A stretch of DNA of 50,274 nucleotides, taken from NCBI GenBank assembly GCA_028718905.1, contig JAQUKV010000009.1, forward strand, positions 1-50,274, in the 5' to 3' direction. Positions 23,776-32,039 of the stretch are shown piece after piece. Position 1 is the first letter of the stretch. Every line of letters begins with the position of its first letter. The notes under the pieces are model-generated. The model ran no database searches, had not been told where the DNA came from, and was given only the letters and a program-made list of their open reading frames with translations. This stretch comes from Candidatus Peribacteraceae bacterium. GTDB lineage: Bacteria; Patescibacteriota; Gracilibacteria; Peribacterales; Peribacteraceae. The position numbers were made by a program, and so were the translations under genes.

Positions 23776-24054
23776 TCATGTCACCTCAATATGATTTGTC
23801 AAAGAATGACAATCGGGGACCGCCATCGCAGCGTTCTGAGCTTGCTGTTTCGTATAGTACGTTCCACACCTTCCGGATATCGTCACTACCTCCGAGCTTA
23901 CTACCACCTGTAAATTCCGGACATTCCCGCCCGTTTTCCTGTTCACGGCACTCATTATTAAGGCCTCAACTCGATGACGTTCCGCAAGAACTTCCGGTGA
24001 TTCCGCGCAGGGCGGCGTAGCATTAGCCGCCTCAGGGGGATTCTCAAAATCCAT
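23776..24054 (-). CDS. Small BON-domain-like protein
   Basis: This is a 92-residue protein. The C-terminal 65 residues fit a BON domain (alpha-beta fold, often membrane or surface associated): a helix VEALIMSAVNRKTGG, strand LQVVVSSEVVTISGRCG, helix TKQQAQNAAMAVP and the final strand HSLTNHIEV. BON domains bind membranes or phospholipids in known cases. No signal peptide is visible, so this copy may be cytoplasmic. The start at 24054 (MDFENPPE) is chosen because a TTGATG-16-TATCAT promoter ends 6 nt before it; an ATG five codons upstream lies inside the promoter. Confidence 0.7.
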   Translation of the reverse strand: MDFENPPEAANATPPCAESPEVLAERHRVEALIMSAVNRKTGGNVRNLQVVVSSEVVTISGRCGTYYTKQQAQNAAMAVPDCHSLTNHIEVT

Positions 24055-24060
24055 ACATAT

Positions 24061-24088
24061 ATGATACATGCAAGCGCTTCCCCATCAA
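24061..24088 (-). promoter_or_regulatory. Promoter of the BON-domain gene, leaderless
   Basis: On the minus strand TTGATG (24088-24083), 16-nt spacer, TATCAT (24066-24061), 6 nt, ATG at 24054. Confidence 0.65.
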
Positions 24089-24135
24089 GGAGATCCATGC
24101 CCTTGCGCGTAGTGGCATATAATACAGATTTGTTG

Positions 24136-24141
24136 TATAAT
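24136..24141 (+). promoter_or_regulatory. -10 element of the EamA transporter gene
   Basis: Perfect TATAAT, 11 nt before the ATG at 24153. The predicted leader is about 4-5 nt. Confidence 0.5.
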
Positions 24142-24152
24142 ACCATATAAAC

Positions 24153-25148
24153 ATGCAAACCGTTTCAGGAGTCATCCGACAGCCCATCATCCGCGCGCGC
24201 AGACATCTGTGCTCCTCCACCATCGGCTGGATCGCGCTCACGGTCATGATTCTTTCGGGTTCCACGACCACCGCATTCGGAAAAAAACTGACGGAATACT
24301 TCTCGCCGCTCTCGATGCTCTTTTTGAGCGAGATTATGCTGCTGATTTTTGCCATTCTCACCTTCGGATTTTTTCCGATGATGAAAAAGATCCGGCGCGT
24401 GCATCCTGCAGTGATGCTGCCACTCCTGACTGCCGGTGTCCTGAACGGAGTGGTCGCTCCTGTATTTTGGTTCACGGGTCTCGAACGAACGTTCGCCGTC
24501 AACTCCCAGCTCTTCAGTAACGCCGAAACACTCTTCTTAATCCTCTTCGGTATGCTGCTCATGCATTCGTTCCCGAAGCGAACACAGTGGTTCGGCGGTG
24601 CCATCATATTTGCAGGCCTGCTCACGGTCGCTCTGCGGGGCTTCACGACAGAAATCAACATTGGCAGCGGCGACATGCTGATCGTGCTCTCGGGATGTTT
24701 CTACGGATTGGGCGGGGCACTGATCCGCAAGTACCTGCGGCATATGGAACCGCAGATCATCATCGTCGCACGTTCCTGCACAGCCATTGCCTTCTTCTTC
24801 CTGCTCTCCCCGTTCATTGCACATCCTTTCGCTGCCGAACTCACATCGTTCCCGCTGGAATATCTGGGTGTTCTGATCGGGTACGGACTCATTTCACGCT
24901 TCCTGCTGATCTTCAGTTACTACGAATCCATTGAACGCCTGCCATTGGCCTCCGTCTCCCTGCTCGGAACAGTCACAGTCGGAACCGGGTTGTTCTTCGC
25001 ACACGCCTTTCTCGGGGAATCCATCACTTGGTATCAGGAGGCAGGAGCCGCTCTCATTATCCTCGGTGCAATCGTCGTGCAGTGGGGAAGCCTGCGCAAA
25101 CTGGAAGAACATGTGGTGCACTACCTGAAGTCCCATCATCACCTCTGA
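24153..25148 (+). CDS. EamA/DMT-family transporter
   Basis: This is a 331-residue membrane protein with about ten predicted helices in two repeated halves of five, as in the drug/metabolite transporter superfamily. Typical family features are GWIALTVMILSGSTTTAFGK at the start of the first half, a glycine-rich GCFYGLGGALIRKYL in the second, and LPLASVSLLGTVTVGTGLFF followed by FLGESITWYQEAGAALIILG in the last two helices. The substrate cannot be predicted from sequence; metabolites, amino acids or nucleotide sugars are all transported in this family. The gene converges on the SLH protein gene with an 8-bp gap and no visible terminator. Confidence 0.85.
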   Translation: MQTVSGVIRQPIIRARRHLCSSTIGWIALTVMILSGSTTTAFGKKLTEYFSPLSMLFLSEIMLLIFAILTFGFFPMMKKIRRVHPAVMLPLLTAGVLNGVVAPVFWFTGLERTFAVNSQLFSNAETLFLILFGMLLMHSFPKRTQWFGGAIIFAGLLTVALRGFTTEINIGSGDMLIVLSGCFYGLGGALIRKYLRHMEPQIIIVARSCTAIAFFFLLSPFIAHPFAAELTSFPLEYLGVLIGYGLISRFLLIFSYYESIERLPLASVSLLGTVTVGTGLFFAHAFLGESITWYQEAGAALIILGAIVVQWGSLRKLEEHVVHYLKSHHHL

Positions 25149-25156
25149 ACGCATCC

Positions 25157-25999
25157 TCACTGTCCGTATACCTGCAGCGCCAGCGTGACGATTTTGGCGA
25201 CCTCCGCACGATTCACCGGATCCAGAGGACGGAAGGTTCCCGTGGCATTGCCCTGCACATCGGTATCGCCTGCGATCACTCCCGCTTTGGCGGCCATCTC
25301 GACCGCTGCCGCGAACTCGACGGAACTATCAACATCACTGAAGACACCGCCCGTCCGCGGTTCGATCTTCACCCCCAGCGCCTGCAGGAGCGTGACCACC
25401 ACTTCCGCACGTCTCGCAAACCGCACAGGATCAACGGACCCATCGGCATAGACCGCCCATCCACGCTGCTCGGCACAACGCACGTAGCTTTCGGACCACG
25501 TACCCTTTACAACAGAATTCTTCAGGGCCGACCCGCATCCGGCCGGGTCCACCTTGGCCGCCTGTACGGCGATCTTCGACAGCTGCTCGATCGTGAGTGA
25601 ATCGGCCGGACCGAAGAGCCCCCTGAGGGTCCCATCCGCTTCACGGTACCCCGAGACGATCCCCTGCCCCGTCACGTCACGCACGTACGGCGCAAACCAT
25701 GCAAGCTTCGGCACATCCCGCAAAATGACCGGAACACCATCCACCCGCACCGTGAGAAAAACGGGATCCTCCTCCGGCACGGTCTGACGGCTGGCGGAGC
25801 TTCCCTGACCGGTGGACGGAAATACTTCGGATCCCGACTCGCGCAGTTGATCGGCAGACTGTGCATTCTGCTCATCCTGCATCTGCTGCAGAACATCCGT
25901 CAACGCATGCGCATCCTGCGCGGCGTCATCGAGCGAACCCGCAACGGCAAAAGAGGGCAGCAGGACCGTGACGAGCATCGCAGCGGTGGATGGGTGCAT
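25157..25999 (-). CDS. Secreted SLH-domain protein
   Basis: This is a 280-residue exported protein. The start at 25999 (MHPSTAAMLVTVLLPSFAVA) gives a clean signal peptide with an AVA-GS cleavage site. The longer frame up to 26212 is upstream sequence that shows no coding character. After a Gln/Ser-rich segment (residues about 25-75) and a strand-rich part, three SLH-like repeats cover about 95-280: WFAPYVRDVTGQGIVSGY, YVRCAEQRGWAVYADG, and the third with VFSDVDSS, AVEMAAKAGVIAGDTD and TFRPLDPVNRAEVAKIV. SLH domains usually bind secondary cell-wall polymers. The role is probably surface anchoring or S-layer-like structure. Confidence 0.82.
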   Translation of the reverse strand: MHPSTAAMLVTVLLPSFAVAGSLDDAAQDAHALTDVLQQMQDEQNAQSADQLRESGSEVFPSTGQGSSASRQTVPEEDPVFLTVRVDGVPVILRDVPKLAWFAPYVRDVTGQGIVSGYREADGTLRGLFGPADSLTIEQLSKIAVQAAKVDPAGCGSALKNSVVKGTWSESYVRCAEQRGWAVYADGSVDPVRFARRAEVVVTLLQALGVKIEPRTGGVFSDVDSSVEFAAAVEMAAKAGVIAGDTDVQGNATGTFRPLDPVNRAEVAKIVTLALQVYGQ

Positions 26000-26219
26000 A
26001 CAGTGACCCAGTGAACCGTTTTGGAGACAACCTGACAATTGACAGCACGCGCGGGCGACGCGGCACGCACGGACAACATGCAAAAATGCTTGCCATGGCT
26101 GCACGCAGACGGTAGGCTTCCGCGCGACCATGACCGGATCGAAAGCAGCCGGCCCCCGAGGCCCAGACAAGGGCAAGGGGACGTCGTTTTCCGATACCCC
26201 GAATCCTGACACGCATCAT

Positions 26220-29200
26220 ATGAATGGCAAAACGATCCTCCTGCTCGGTTCCGGCGCGCTCAAAATCGGCGAGGCGGGTGAATTCGATTATTCCGGAAGC
26301 CAGGCCATCAAAGCATTCAAAGAAGAAGGTGCCCGCATCGTCCTCGTCAATCCGAACATCGCCACGAACCAGACGAGCTGGAATCTGGCCGACCGCGTGT
26401 ACTTCGTGCCGGTGACGCCCGAGTTTGTGGAACGCATCATCGTGCAGGAGCGTCCGCAGGCCATCGCTTTAAGCTTCGGCGGACAGACGGCGCTCAATTG
26501 CGGTCTTCGCCTTGCCGACACGGGCGTACTGAAAAAGTACGACATCGCAGTGCTGGGAACGCCGGTCGAGAGCATCCGCAAAACCGAAGATCGCGCGCTC
26601 TTCAATGCCGAACTCACGTCCATCAACGTGGATGTGCCGCGGTCCATTGCCTGCGCATCTCTCGATGCCGCGAAGAGCGCGGCGAAGGACATCGGATTTC
26701 CCGTGATCATCCGCGGCGCTTTCGCCCTCGGCGGAAAAGGGAGCGGCAGAGCCATGAATGAGAAGGATCTGACAGACATCTGCAAAGTCGCGTTCGTGGA
26801 ATCCCCGCAGATACTGGTGGAGGAGGACCTCACCGGCTGGAAGGAAATCGAGTACGAAGTGGTACGGGACCAGGCCGACAACTGCATCACGGTCTGCAAC
26901 ATGGAAAATGTGGATCCTCTCGGAATCCATACGGGGGAATCGATTGTCATCGCCCCCAGCCAGACCCTCGATAACGAGGATTACCAGATGCTCCGGTCAA
27001 TCGCACTTACGGTCATCCGGCACCTGAAAATCGTGGGCGAATGCAACATTCAGTACGCATTGGATCCGCGTTCCCGCCGCTACCGCGTGATCGAAGTGAA
27101 TGCACGGTTAAGCCGCAGCTCCGCACTCGCCTCGAAGGCGACGGGCTACCCGCTCGCCTTCATCGCCGCAAAGCTGGCCCTCGGGGCTCTGCTGCCCGAC
27201 CTCAAGAACGCCATCACACAGGTGACCTGCGCGGATTTCGAGCCGTCCTTAGACTACGTTGCCGTGAAGATGCCGCGGTGGGATCTGCAGAAATTCCGGC
27301 ACGTGAGCGACACCGTCACGAGCGAGATGAAATCCGTGGGCGAAGTGATGGCGCTGGGCCGGACGTTCGAAGAGGCGCTTCAAAAAGCCATCCGCATGCT
27401 CAATATCGGCGAGGAGGGACTGGCCCCCTGCTCGATGAAATTCGCGGAAATCGGAAAGGAACTCAAACGTCCCACGCCGCGCAGACTCTTCGCCGTCGCC
27501 GCGGCACTGGCCGGCGAATGGTCGGTGGATGAAATCTCCATCGCCACCGGCATCGACCGTTGGTTTTTGGAGCGCATCCATGCGTGCATCACCATCGCCG
27601 CCACGCTCCAGCAGACACGGGCAAAGAATCCCCTGACCCCCGAGCTCCTTCGCAAGGCCAAGCGCGCCGGTTTTTCCGATAAAGCCATCGGCCTCCTTGC
27701 CGATCGCATGGCGCATGACATCCGAAGTCTGCGCATCGGGCACGGCATCACGCCCGTCATCATGCAGATCGACACGCTTGCCGGAGAATTCCCCGCACAG
27801 ACGAACTACCTGTACCTGACTTATCACGGTAGCGAACACGATACGACATTCCCCGGTGAGCAGCCGCGGGTCATCGTGCTCGGAGGCGGCCCGTACTCCA
27901 TCGGCTCCTCCGTCGAATTCGACTGGTGCTGCGTACAGACCGCCCACGAATTGCAGCGACAGCATTATCAGGTATTGATGATCAACTCGAACCCCGAAAC
28001 GGTGAGCACCGACTACGACGAGTGTGACGCCCTCTTCTTTGACGAGCTCACCGAGGAACGCGTCCGCGATATCGCCGATCTCACGCACCCCGCCGGCATC
28101 GTCGTTTCGATGGGCGGGCAGATTCCGAATTCCCTTTCGCCCAAGCTTGCGGCCGCAGGGCTGCCCATCCTCGGCACTGCGCCCAAAGATATCGATCGGG
28201 CCGAGGACCGTCACAAATTCAGCCTGCTGCTGGATGAGCTCACGATCGACCAGCCGGAGTGGAAGGAATTTTCGGAACTCTCGGGTGCGTCCTCTTTCGC
28301 CGAGACGGTGGGATACCCCGTGATTGTCCGTCCGAGCTATGTGCTCTCCGGCGCCTCCATGGCCGTGGTGCACTCGCATGACGATCTGACGGACTACGTG
28401 CAGCGCTCCGCTTTCGTCAACAAAGAGGCACCCATTGTCATTTCCAAATTCGAGGTGGGTGCCAAGGAAATCGACTTCGACGGCGTGGCGCAGGACGGGC
28501 ATTTGCTCCTTTACGCGATCTCGGAACACGTCGAGAACGCCGGCGTGCACTCGGGTGACGCCACACTGGTCCTCCCGCCGCAGCGCGTGAATCTGGAGAC
28601 ATTGCGCAGGGTCAAACAGATCGCCAAAGGAATCGCTCGGGGACTCAGTATTTCAGGACCCTTCAATCTGCAACTGCTCGCCAAAGCGAACCGGCTCAAA
28701 GTGATCGAATGCAACCTGCGCGCCAGCCGGAGTTTCCCTTTCGCAAGCAAGGTGACCGGTGTGAATTTCATCACTCTCGCCACTCAGGCCCTGCTGAAGA
28801 AGGCTCCCGCTGACCAACGCTATCAGACAATTGATCTCGACCACGTCGGCGTGAAGGCGGCGCAATTCAGCTTCTCTCGCCTGCACGGCGCGGATCCGCG
28901 GCTGGGGGTGGAGATGGCCAGCACGGGTGAGGTGGCGTGTTTCGGAGATACGGCCGAACAGGCGCTGCTGCTCGCCATGATCGCCGTCGGATTCAGACTC
29001 CCGAAGAAAAACATTCTCGTGACCATCGGTCACATCGAAGACAAGCTCGATCTGTTTCCCTCCATCAAACGGCTTTCGGAACGGGGTTTCGCCTTCTTCG
29101 CCACGCAACGGACGCATGAGTTTCTGGAATCCCGCGGGATTCCTTCCGTGCTGCTGCACAAAATCTCGGAACCGCGCAGCCCCAATATCCGCGAATACAT

Positions 29201-29420
29201 CGAGCAGAAACGGGTGGATCTGGTCATCAATGTTCCTACGCACAGCAGTTCGGCCGAGCAGACCGACGGCTACTTCATCCGCCGACTGGCCACCGATCAC
29301 GGCATTCCGCTGCTCACCAACGTGCAGTTGGTCAAGCGTGTGGAGGAGGCACTCCATCGTGAATCGCCTGCGGATCTTCCGCTTCTCTCCTGGCCGGATC
29401 TGCTCAAAGAGGACCGGTGA
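26220..29420 (+). CDS. carB: Carbamoyl-phosphate synthase, large subunit
   Basis: This 1066-residue enzyme makes carbamoyl phosphate from bicarbonate, ammonia and two ATP, feeding pyrimidine and arginine synthesis. It has the family's two homologous ATP-grasp halves. The first shows EFDYSGSQAIKAF, NPNIATNQTSW, FGGQTALNCGL, RGAFALGGKGSG and EVNARLSRSSALASKATGYP. The second shows GSSVEFDWC, NPETVSTDYD, RPSYVLSGASM and a C-terminal allosteric part with ISEPRSPNIREYI. The start at 26220 (MNGKTILLLGSG) fits family alignment; the frame is open 30 codons further but that part is unlike CarB. The length is close to the 1073 residues of E. coli CarB. The small subunit gene carA is not in this window. 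Confidence 0.95.
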   Translation: MNGKTILLLGSGALKIGEAGEFDYSGSQAIKAFKEEGARIVLVNPNIATNQTSWNLADRVYFVPVTPEFVERIIVQERPQAIALSFGGQTALNCGLRLADTGVLKKYDIAVLGTPVESIRKTEDRALFNAELTSINVDVPRSIACASLDAAKSAAKDIGFPVIIRGAFALGGKGSGRAMNEKDLTDICKVAFVESPQILVEEDLTGWKEIEYEVVRDQADNCITVCNMENVDPLGIHTGESIVIAPSQTLDNEDYQMLRSIALTVIRHLKIVGECNIQYALDPRSRRYRVIEVNARLSRSSALASKATGYPLAFIAAKLALGALLPDLKNAITQVTCADFEPSLDYVAVKMPRWDLQKFRHVSDTVTSEMKSVGEVMALGRTFEEALQKAIRMLNIGEEGLAPCSMKFAEIGKELKRPTPRRLFAVAAALAGEWSVDEISIATGIDRWFLERIHACITIAATLQQTRAKNPLTPELLRKAKRAGFSDKAIGLLADRMAHDIRSLRIGHGITPVIMQIDTLAGEFPAQTNYLYLTYHGSEHDTTFPGEQPRVIVLGGGPYSIGSSVEFDWCCVQTAHELQRQHYQVLMINSNPETVSTDYDECDALFFDELTEERVRDIADLTHPAGIVVSMGGQIPNSLSPKLAAAGLPILGTAPKDIDRAEDRHKFSLLLDELTIDQPEWKEFSELSGASSFAETVGYPVIVRPSYVLSGASMAVVHSHDDLTDYVQRSAFVNKEAPIVISKFEVGAKEIDFDGVAQDGHLLLYAISEHVENAGVHSGDATLVLPPQRVNLETLRRVKQIAKGIARGLSISGPFNLQLLAKANRLKVIECNLRASRSFPFASKVTGVNFITLATQALLKKAPADQRYQTIDLDHVGVKAAQFSFSRLHGADPRLGVEMASTGEVACFGDTAEQALLLAMIAVGFRLPKKNILVTIGHIEDKLDLFPSIKRLSERGFAFFATQRTHEFLESRGIPSVLLHKISEPRSPNIREYIEQKRVDLVINVPTHSSSAEQTDGYFIRRLATDHGIPLLTNVQLVKRVEEALHRESPADLPLLSWPDLLKEDR

Positions 29421-29436
29421 GAAAGCCGGGAATTCC

Positions 29437-29465
29437 TTGCATGGAATGGATGCAGCGCCTAGCAT
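29437..29465 (+). promoter_or_regulatory. Promoter of greA
   Basis: TTGCAT (29437-29442), 17-nt spacer, TAGCAT (29460-29465), then 27 nt to the ATG. The leader is C/T-rich without a Shine-Dalgarno sequence. The same TAGCAT plus 27 nt arrangement precedes the alpha-2-macroglobulin gene. Confidence 0.55.
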
Positions 29466-29492
29466 AGCGCTCACTCCTCCCCCTGCTTTGCT

Positions 29493-30041
29493 ATGCCAGA
29501 TATGGATGATTTCACCCTTCCGGAAGAGGCGCTGCCCTCCGGTTCAGCCGGTGCCGGCACGTCCGCCGGTGATGATGAGCAGACGCTCGTCACACGGGAG
29601 GGACTCAAGAAACTGCAGGACGAACTGGACCATCTGAAGAAAACACGACGGCAGGAAGTGGCGCAACGTCTGAAAGAGGCCATCTCCTACGGCGACCTTT
29701 CCGAGAACTCCGAATACGAAGAGGCCAAGAACGAACAGGCCTTCGTGGAGGGGCGGGTCCTGGAGCTGGAACGCAAAATCAAGAACGCCAAGATCATCGC
29801 GGAAAAGACGGCACACAAAACCGTGGAGATCGGTTCCACCGTAACCGTGCGCAACAAAACCAGCCGCGATGAGCCCGAGAGTTACACCATCGTGGGCGCC
29901 ACGGAAGCCGACCCCATCGAGAACAAGATCAGCAACGAGTCGCCGTTGGGCAAAGCCTTCCTCTCGAAGAAGAGCGGCGACAGCGTGGAAGTTGTCGCTC
30001 CCGGCGGAACCTTCCGGTTCGAGATCCTGAAAGTGGCCTGA
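29493..30041 (+). CDS. greA: Transcription elongation factor GreA
   Basis: This 182-residue protein rescues backtracked RNA polymerase by stimulating transcript cleavage. The coiled-coil N-terminal domain has LVTREGLKKLQDELDHLKK, KEAISYGDLSENSEYEEAK (the conserved acidic tip) and a second helix. The C-terminal FKBP-like domain has the segment IGSTVTVRN, SYTIVGATEADP, ISNESPLGKAFLSKKSGD and VVAPGG. The protein carries about 30 extra acidic/Ser residues at the N-terminus compared with the usual 158 residues; an internal start would have to lie past this tail, and none is evident. It is downstream of carB (72 bp) with its own promoter. Confidence 0.95.
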   Translation: MPDMDDFTLPEEALPSGSAGAGTSAGDDEQTLVTREGLKKLQDELDHLKKTRRQEVAQRLKEAISYGDLSENSEYEEAKNEQAFVEGRVLELERKIKNAKIIAEKTAHKTVEIGSTVTVRNKTSRDEPESYTIVGATEADPIENKISNESPLGKAFLSKKSGDSVEVVAPGGTFRFEILKVA

Positions 30042-30095
30042 GGGATTTGAAAAGTGGACACGAAGAGCACTGCTTCGGGTCACCGACCGCGCATC

Positions 30096-30124
30096 TTGAG
30101 CAATGCCCCCTATCCGCGTACGCT
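30096..30124 (+). promoter_or_regulatory. Promoter of the coiled-coil protein gene, leaderless
   Basis: TTGAGC (30096-30101), 17-nt spacer, TACGCT (30119-30124), 6 nt (CTCCCC), ATG at 30131. Confidence 0.6.
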
Positions 30125-30130
30125 CTCCCC

Positions 30131-30508
30131 ATGGCCGACGCCAAACCATCCGCTGTCCAGGTCCCCCAAGACCTCAAAATGAAGTTTCCCGAGCTGATCG
30201 GGCTCATCCTCGGATCCGAGAGCATGAATGATGAAGAACGGCAGTACTGGATCAACATCCTGCCGGTGATGACGCCCGAGCAGATTCAAAACCTCAATGA
30301 CATCCTCACGAACGAGAAACAGCAGCTAGCGGCCATCGACAGAAAATATGCAAAAGAAATCGAGAACATCGGTGAAACGCAACTGCTCCGGAAGGTGGAT
30401 GAGGAACGTCGCATCCGCCGTGCACAGCGATCAAAGAATGAGCAGAATGCACGCGAGGAAGAGGAGGTGCATGCCGCGGACATCCTGGGTAAAATCCAGC
30501 AGGAGTGA
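30131..30508 (+). CDS. Hypothetical helical/coiled-coil protein
   Basis: This is a 125-residue soluble protein. Residues 15-55 form a helical domain (LKMKFPELIGLILGSESMND, then EERQYWINILPVMTPEQIQN). Residues 60-120 are a highly charged coiled coil (KQQLAAIDRKYAKEIENIGE and onwards, many Glu/Arg). I do not recognise a named family. The start at 30131 is supported by a -10 element exactly 6 nt upstream; the frame extends to 30047, but that part is probably promoter. The gene follows greA and converges on holA after a 15-bp gap. Confidence 0.65.
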   Translation: MADAKPSAVQVPQDLKMKFPELIGLILGSESMNDEERQYWINILPVMTPEQIQNLNDILTNEKQQLAAIDRKYAKEIENIGETQLLRKVDEERRIRRAQRSKNEQNAREEEEVHAADILGKIQQE

Positions 30509-30523
30509 AACGGGGCGATACGT

Positions 30524-31537
30524 TCAGGAACGACGCGAGCCTGGAAAACTGAGCAGACAACGGTCGAGCAGCGCAAAGAGTTCCTCTTCGGAATCGGCAC
30601 CCGCCTTCCAGACGCCGGTTTTCAGATTGATCTCCGCTTCCGTCACGCGCAGGAGCAGATTTTTGAGCTGTTCCTTCTTGCAGGCACGTGCCAGTGGCAG
30701 CAGGGAACGCGCCGCGCCGAACTTGACTCCTGTCTCCTGCATGATGGACTGAATGCTGACCGTCCCCTCGCTCACCGCGGATGCAACGGAAACCAAACTC
30801 GAAACGATCCAGAGAAAGATATTCCAGATGCTCTGGGCGCTCTCGCCGGACATGAGAAGACGCCGACAGTACAGCACCGCCTCCTCCGCATGACCCTCAC
30901 CGAGCAGATCCAGCAGGTGCCACACCGTCTGCTCCGCAGAAGGGAACACGAGTGCATCCACATCGCTGCAGGTGACCGTGCGGTCCGTGGCGAACAGCGC
31001 AAGCTTGTCAATCTCCTGCGAGAGACTGCGCTGATCCTCCCCCACGCATTCAACGAGCAATGCCGGAACCTGCGCCTCCGCCCGGGCACCAGCCGCACGG
31101 AACGCTTCTTGCATCCATTGGAGCAGTGACTCGCCGCTGAGCGGTGTAAACGTCCGGACGGTTGCGAGCTCCAGCAGTTCCTTGGTGGACGTCAGCCTGC
31201 GATCCGGCTTGGGGGCGACGAAGAGAACGATCACCTGCGGGTGCACCTGCGCCAGCACCTCACGCATACCCAAAGCGCTTTTGGACGCCTTGTGCCTGCT
31301 CGCAGGAACGACCTCCTGTGAGAACGAAGGAATGCCATCGACGACGATCAGACGTCGCTCGGCAATGAACGGGGATGAAGCAACTTCATTCAGAAATACT
31401 GAAGGGGTCAACCCGGCTGCCGAAAGACGTGTGAGGTTTTCTTCACCATGCCGCTCCCGAAATTCCCGCGTCCAGCGTGAAAGCTCTTCAGAAAGCGTAT
31501 AACCGTTTTCGCCCGTAAAGAGAAAGACGTTTTCCAT
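30524..31537 (-). CDS. holA: DNA polymerase III subunit delta
   Basis: This 337-residue protein is the clamp-loader delta subunit, which opens the sliding clamp. It fits HolA in size and layout: N-terminal NVFLFTGENGYTLSEELSRW, LNEVASSPFIAERRLIVVDG, a central region with VIVLFVAPKPDRRLTSTKEL, and GEDQRSLSQEIDKLALFA. Next comes the helical C-terminal domain with SAEQTVWHLLDLLGEGHAEE and LKTGVWKAGADSEEELFALL. Overall similarity is low, as is typical for this subunit, so the call rests on several matching segments. A TACAAT on the minus strand 14 nt upstream gives a leader of about 8 nt. Confidence 0.85.
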   Translation of the reverse strand: MENVFLFTGENGYTLSEELSRWTREFRERHGEENLTRLSAAGLTPSVFLNEVASSPFIAERRLIVVDGIPSFSQEVVPASRHKASKSALGMREVLAQVHPQVIVLFVAPKPDRRLTSTKELLELATVRTFTPLSGESLLQWMQEAFRAAGARAEAQVPALLVECVGEDQRSLSQEIDKLALFATDRTVTCSDVDALVFPSAEQTVWHLLDLLGEGHAEEAVLYCRRLLMSGESAQSIWNIFLWIVSSLVSVASAVSEGTVSIQSIMQETGVKFGAARSLLPLARACKKEQLKNLLLRVTEAEINLKTGVWKAGADSEEELFALLDRCLLSFPGSRRS

Positions 31538-31689
31538 GAAAAGGAAGTCTTATTGTACGCACGGAGTGAGTATTCCGATACTTTACAAATTGAGTATCAA
31601 TAGCATTACAGTCATTCACGCTCTAGCGAAATATACTAATCATATTCCAAGTCAACTTCCCTCCACTGGAGGAAAACCTCGAAATCTTC

Positions 31690-31695
31690 TATACT
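31690..31695 (+). promoter_or_regulatory. -10 element of the dockerin-cohesin cluster
   Basis: TATACT ends 8 nt before the ATG at 31704. A second TATACTAAT copy lies about 58 nt upstream in an AT-rich intergenic region of 166 bp. The -35 region is weak. Confidence 0.45.
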
Positions 31696-31703
31696 AATAC
31701 GAA

Positions 31704-32018
31704 ATGCACATTACATACCGTTCACGGCAGTTCCTGCGGGTCCTCCTCTTCAGTGGGATCTGCGTTGCGGCCTCCTTTCTCATCGGCATTCAGAGTGCCG
31801 GAGAAGTGCAGCCCATCGCGCTCATTGAAGCGGGATCCGTGAGTCAAACGGGCGACCTGACCGGAGACGGCGGCGTTGATGTGCAGGACGTTATTCAAAT
31901 TCTCGAGGTGGTGCAGGGGTTCGTGCAAGCAACCCCCGACCAACTGCGCGCCGACCCCAACGGGGATGGCGTGCTCACCATCGATGACGCCCTGCGGATC
32001 CTGCGCACCCTGCCGTAA
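31704..32018 (+). CDS. Small membrane-anchored or secreted dockerin-like protein
   Basis: This is a 104-residue protein with an N-terminal hydrophobic segment (residues 10-32, LRVLLFSGICVAASFLIGIQ). It may be a signal peptide or an anchor. The rest is a dockerin type I-like pair of Ca2+ loops. The first is D51-L-T-G-D55-G-G-V-D-V-Q-D62 and the second is D84-P-N-G-D88-G-V-L-T-I-D-D95, with a helix (VIQILEVVQGF, ALRILRTL) after each. Dockerins bind cohesins. A cohesin-like domain is encoded by the very next gene, 21 bp downstream. The protein carries no other domain, so it would be a minimal dockerin. Confidence 0.75.
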   Translation: MHITYRSRQFLRVLLFSGICVAASFLIGIQSAGEVQPIALIEAGSVSQTGDLTGDGGVDVQDVIQILEVVQGFVQATPDQLRADPNGDGVLTIDDALRILRTLP

Positions 32019-32039
32019 CCACACCGGTTCTTCCGCTCC

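Noticed and set aside
26130..26219. A 30-codon N-terminal extension of carB
   Set aside because: The family start matches MNGKTILLLGSG at 26220; the upstream peptide is unlike CarB.
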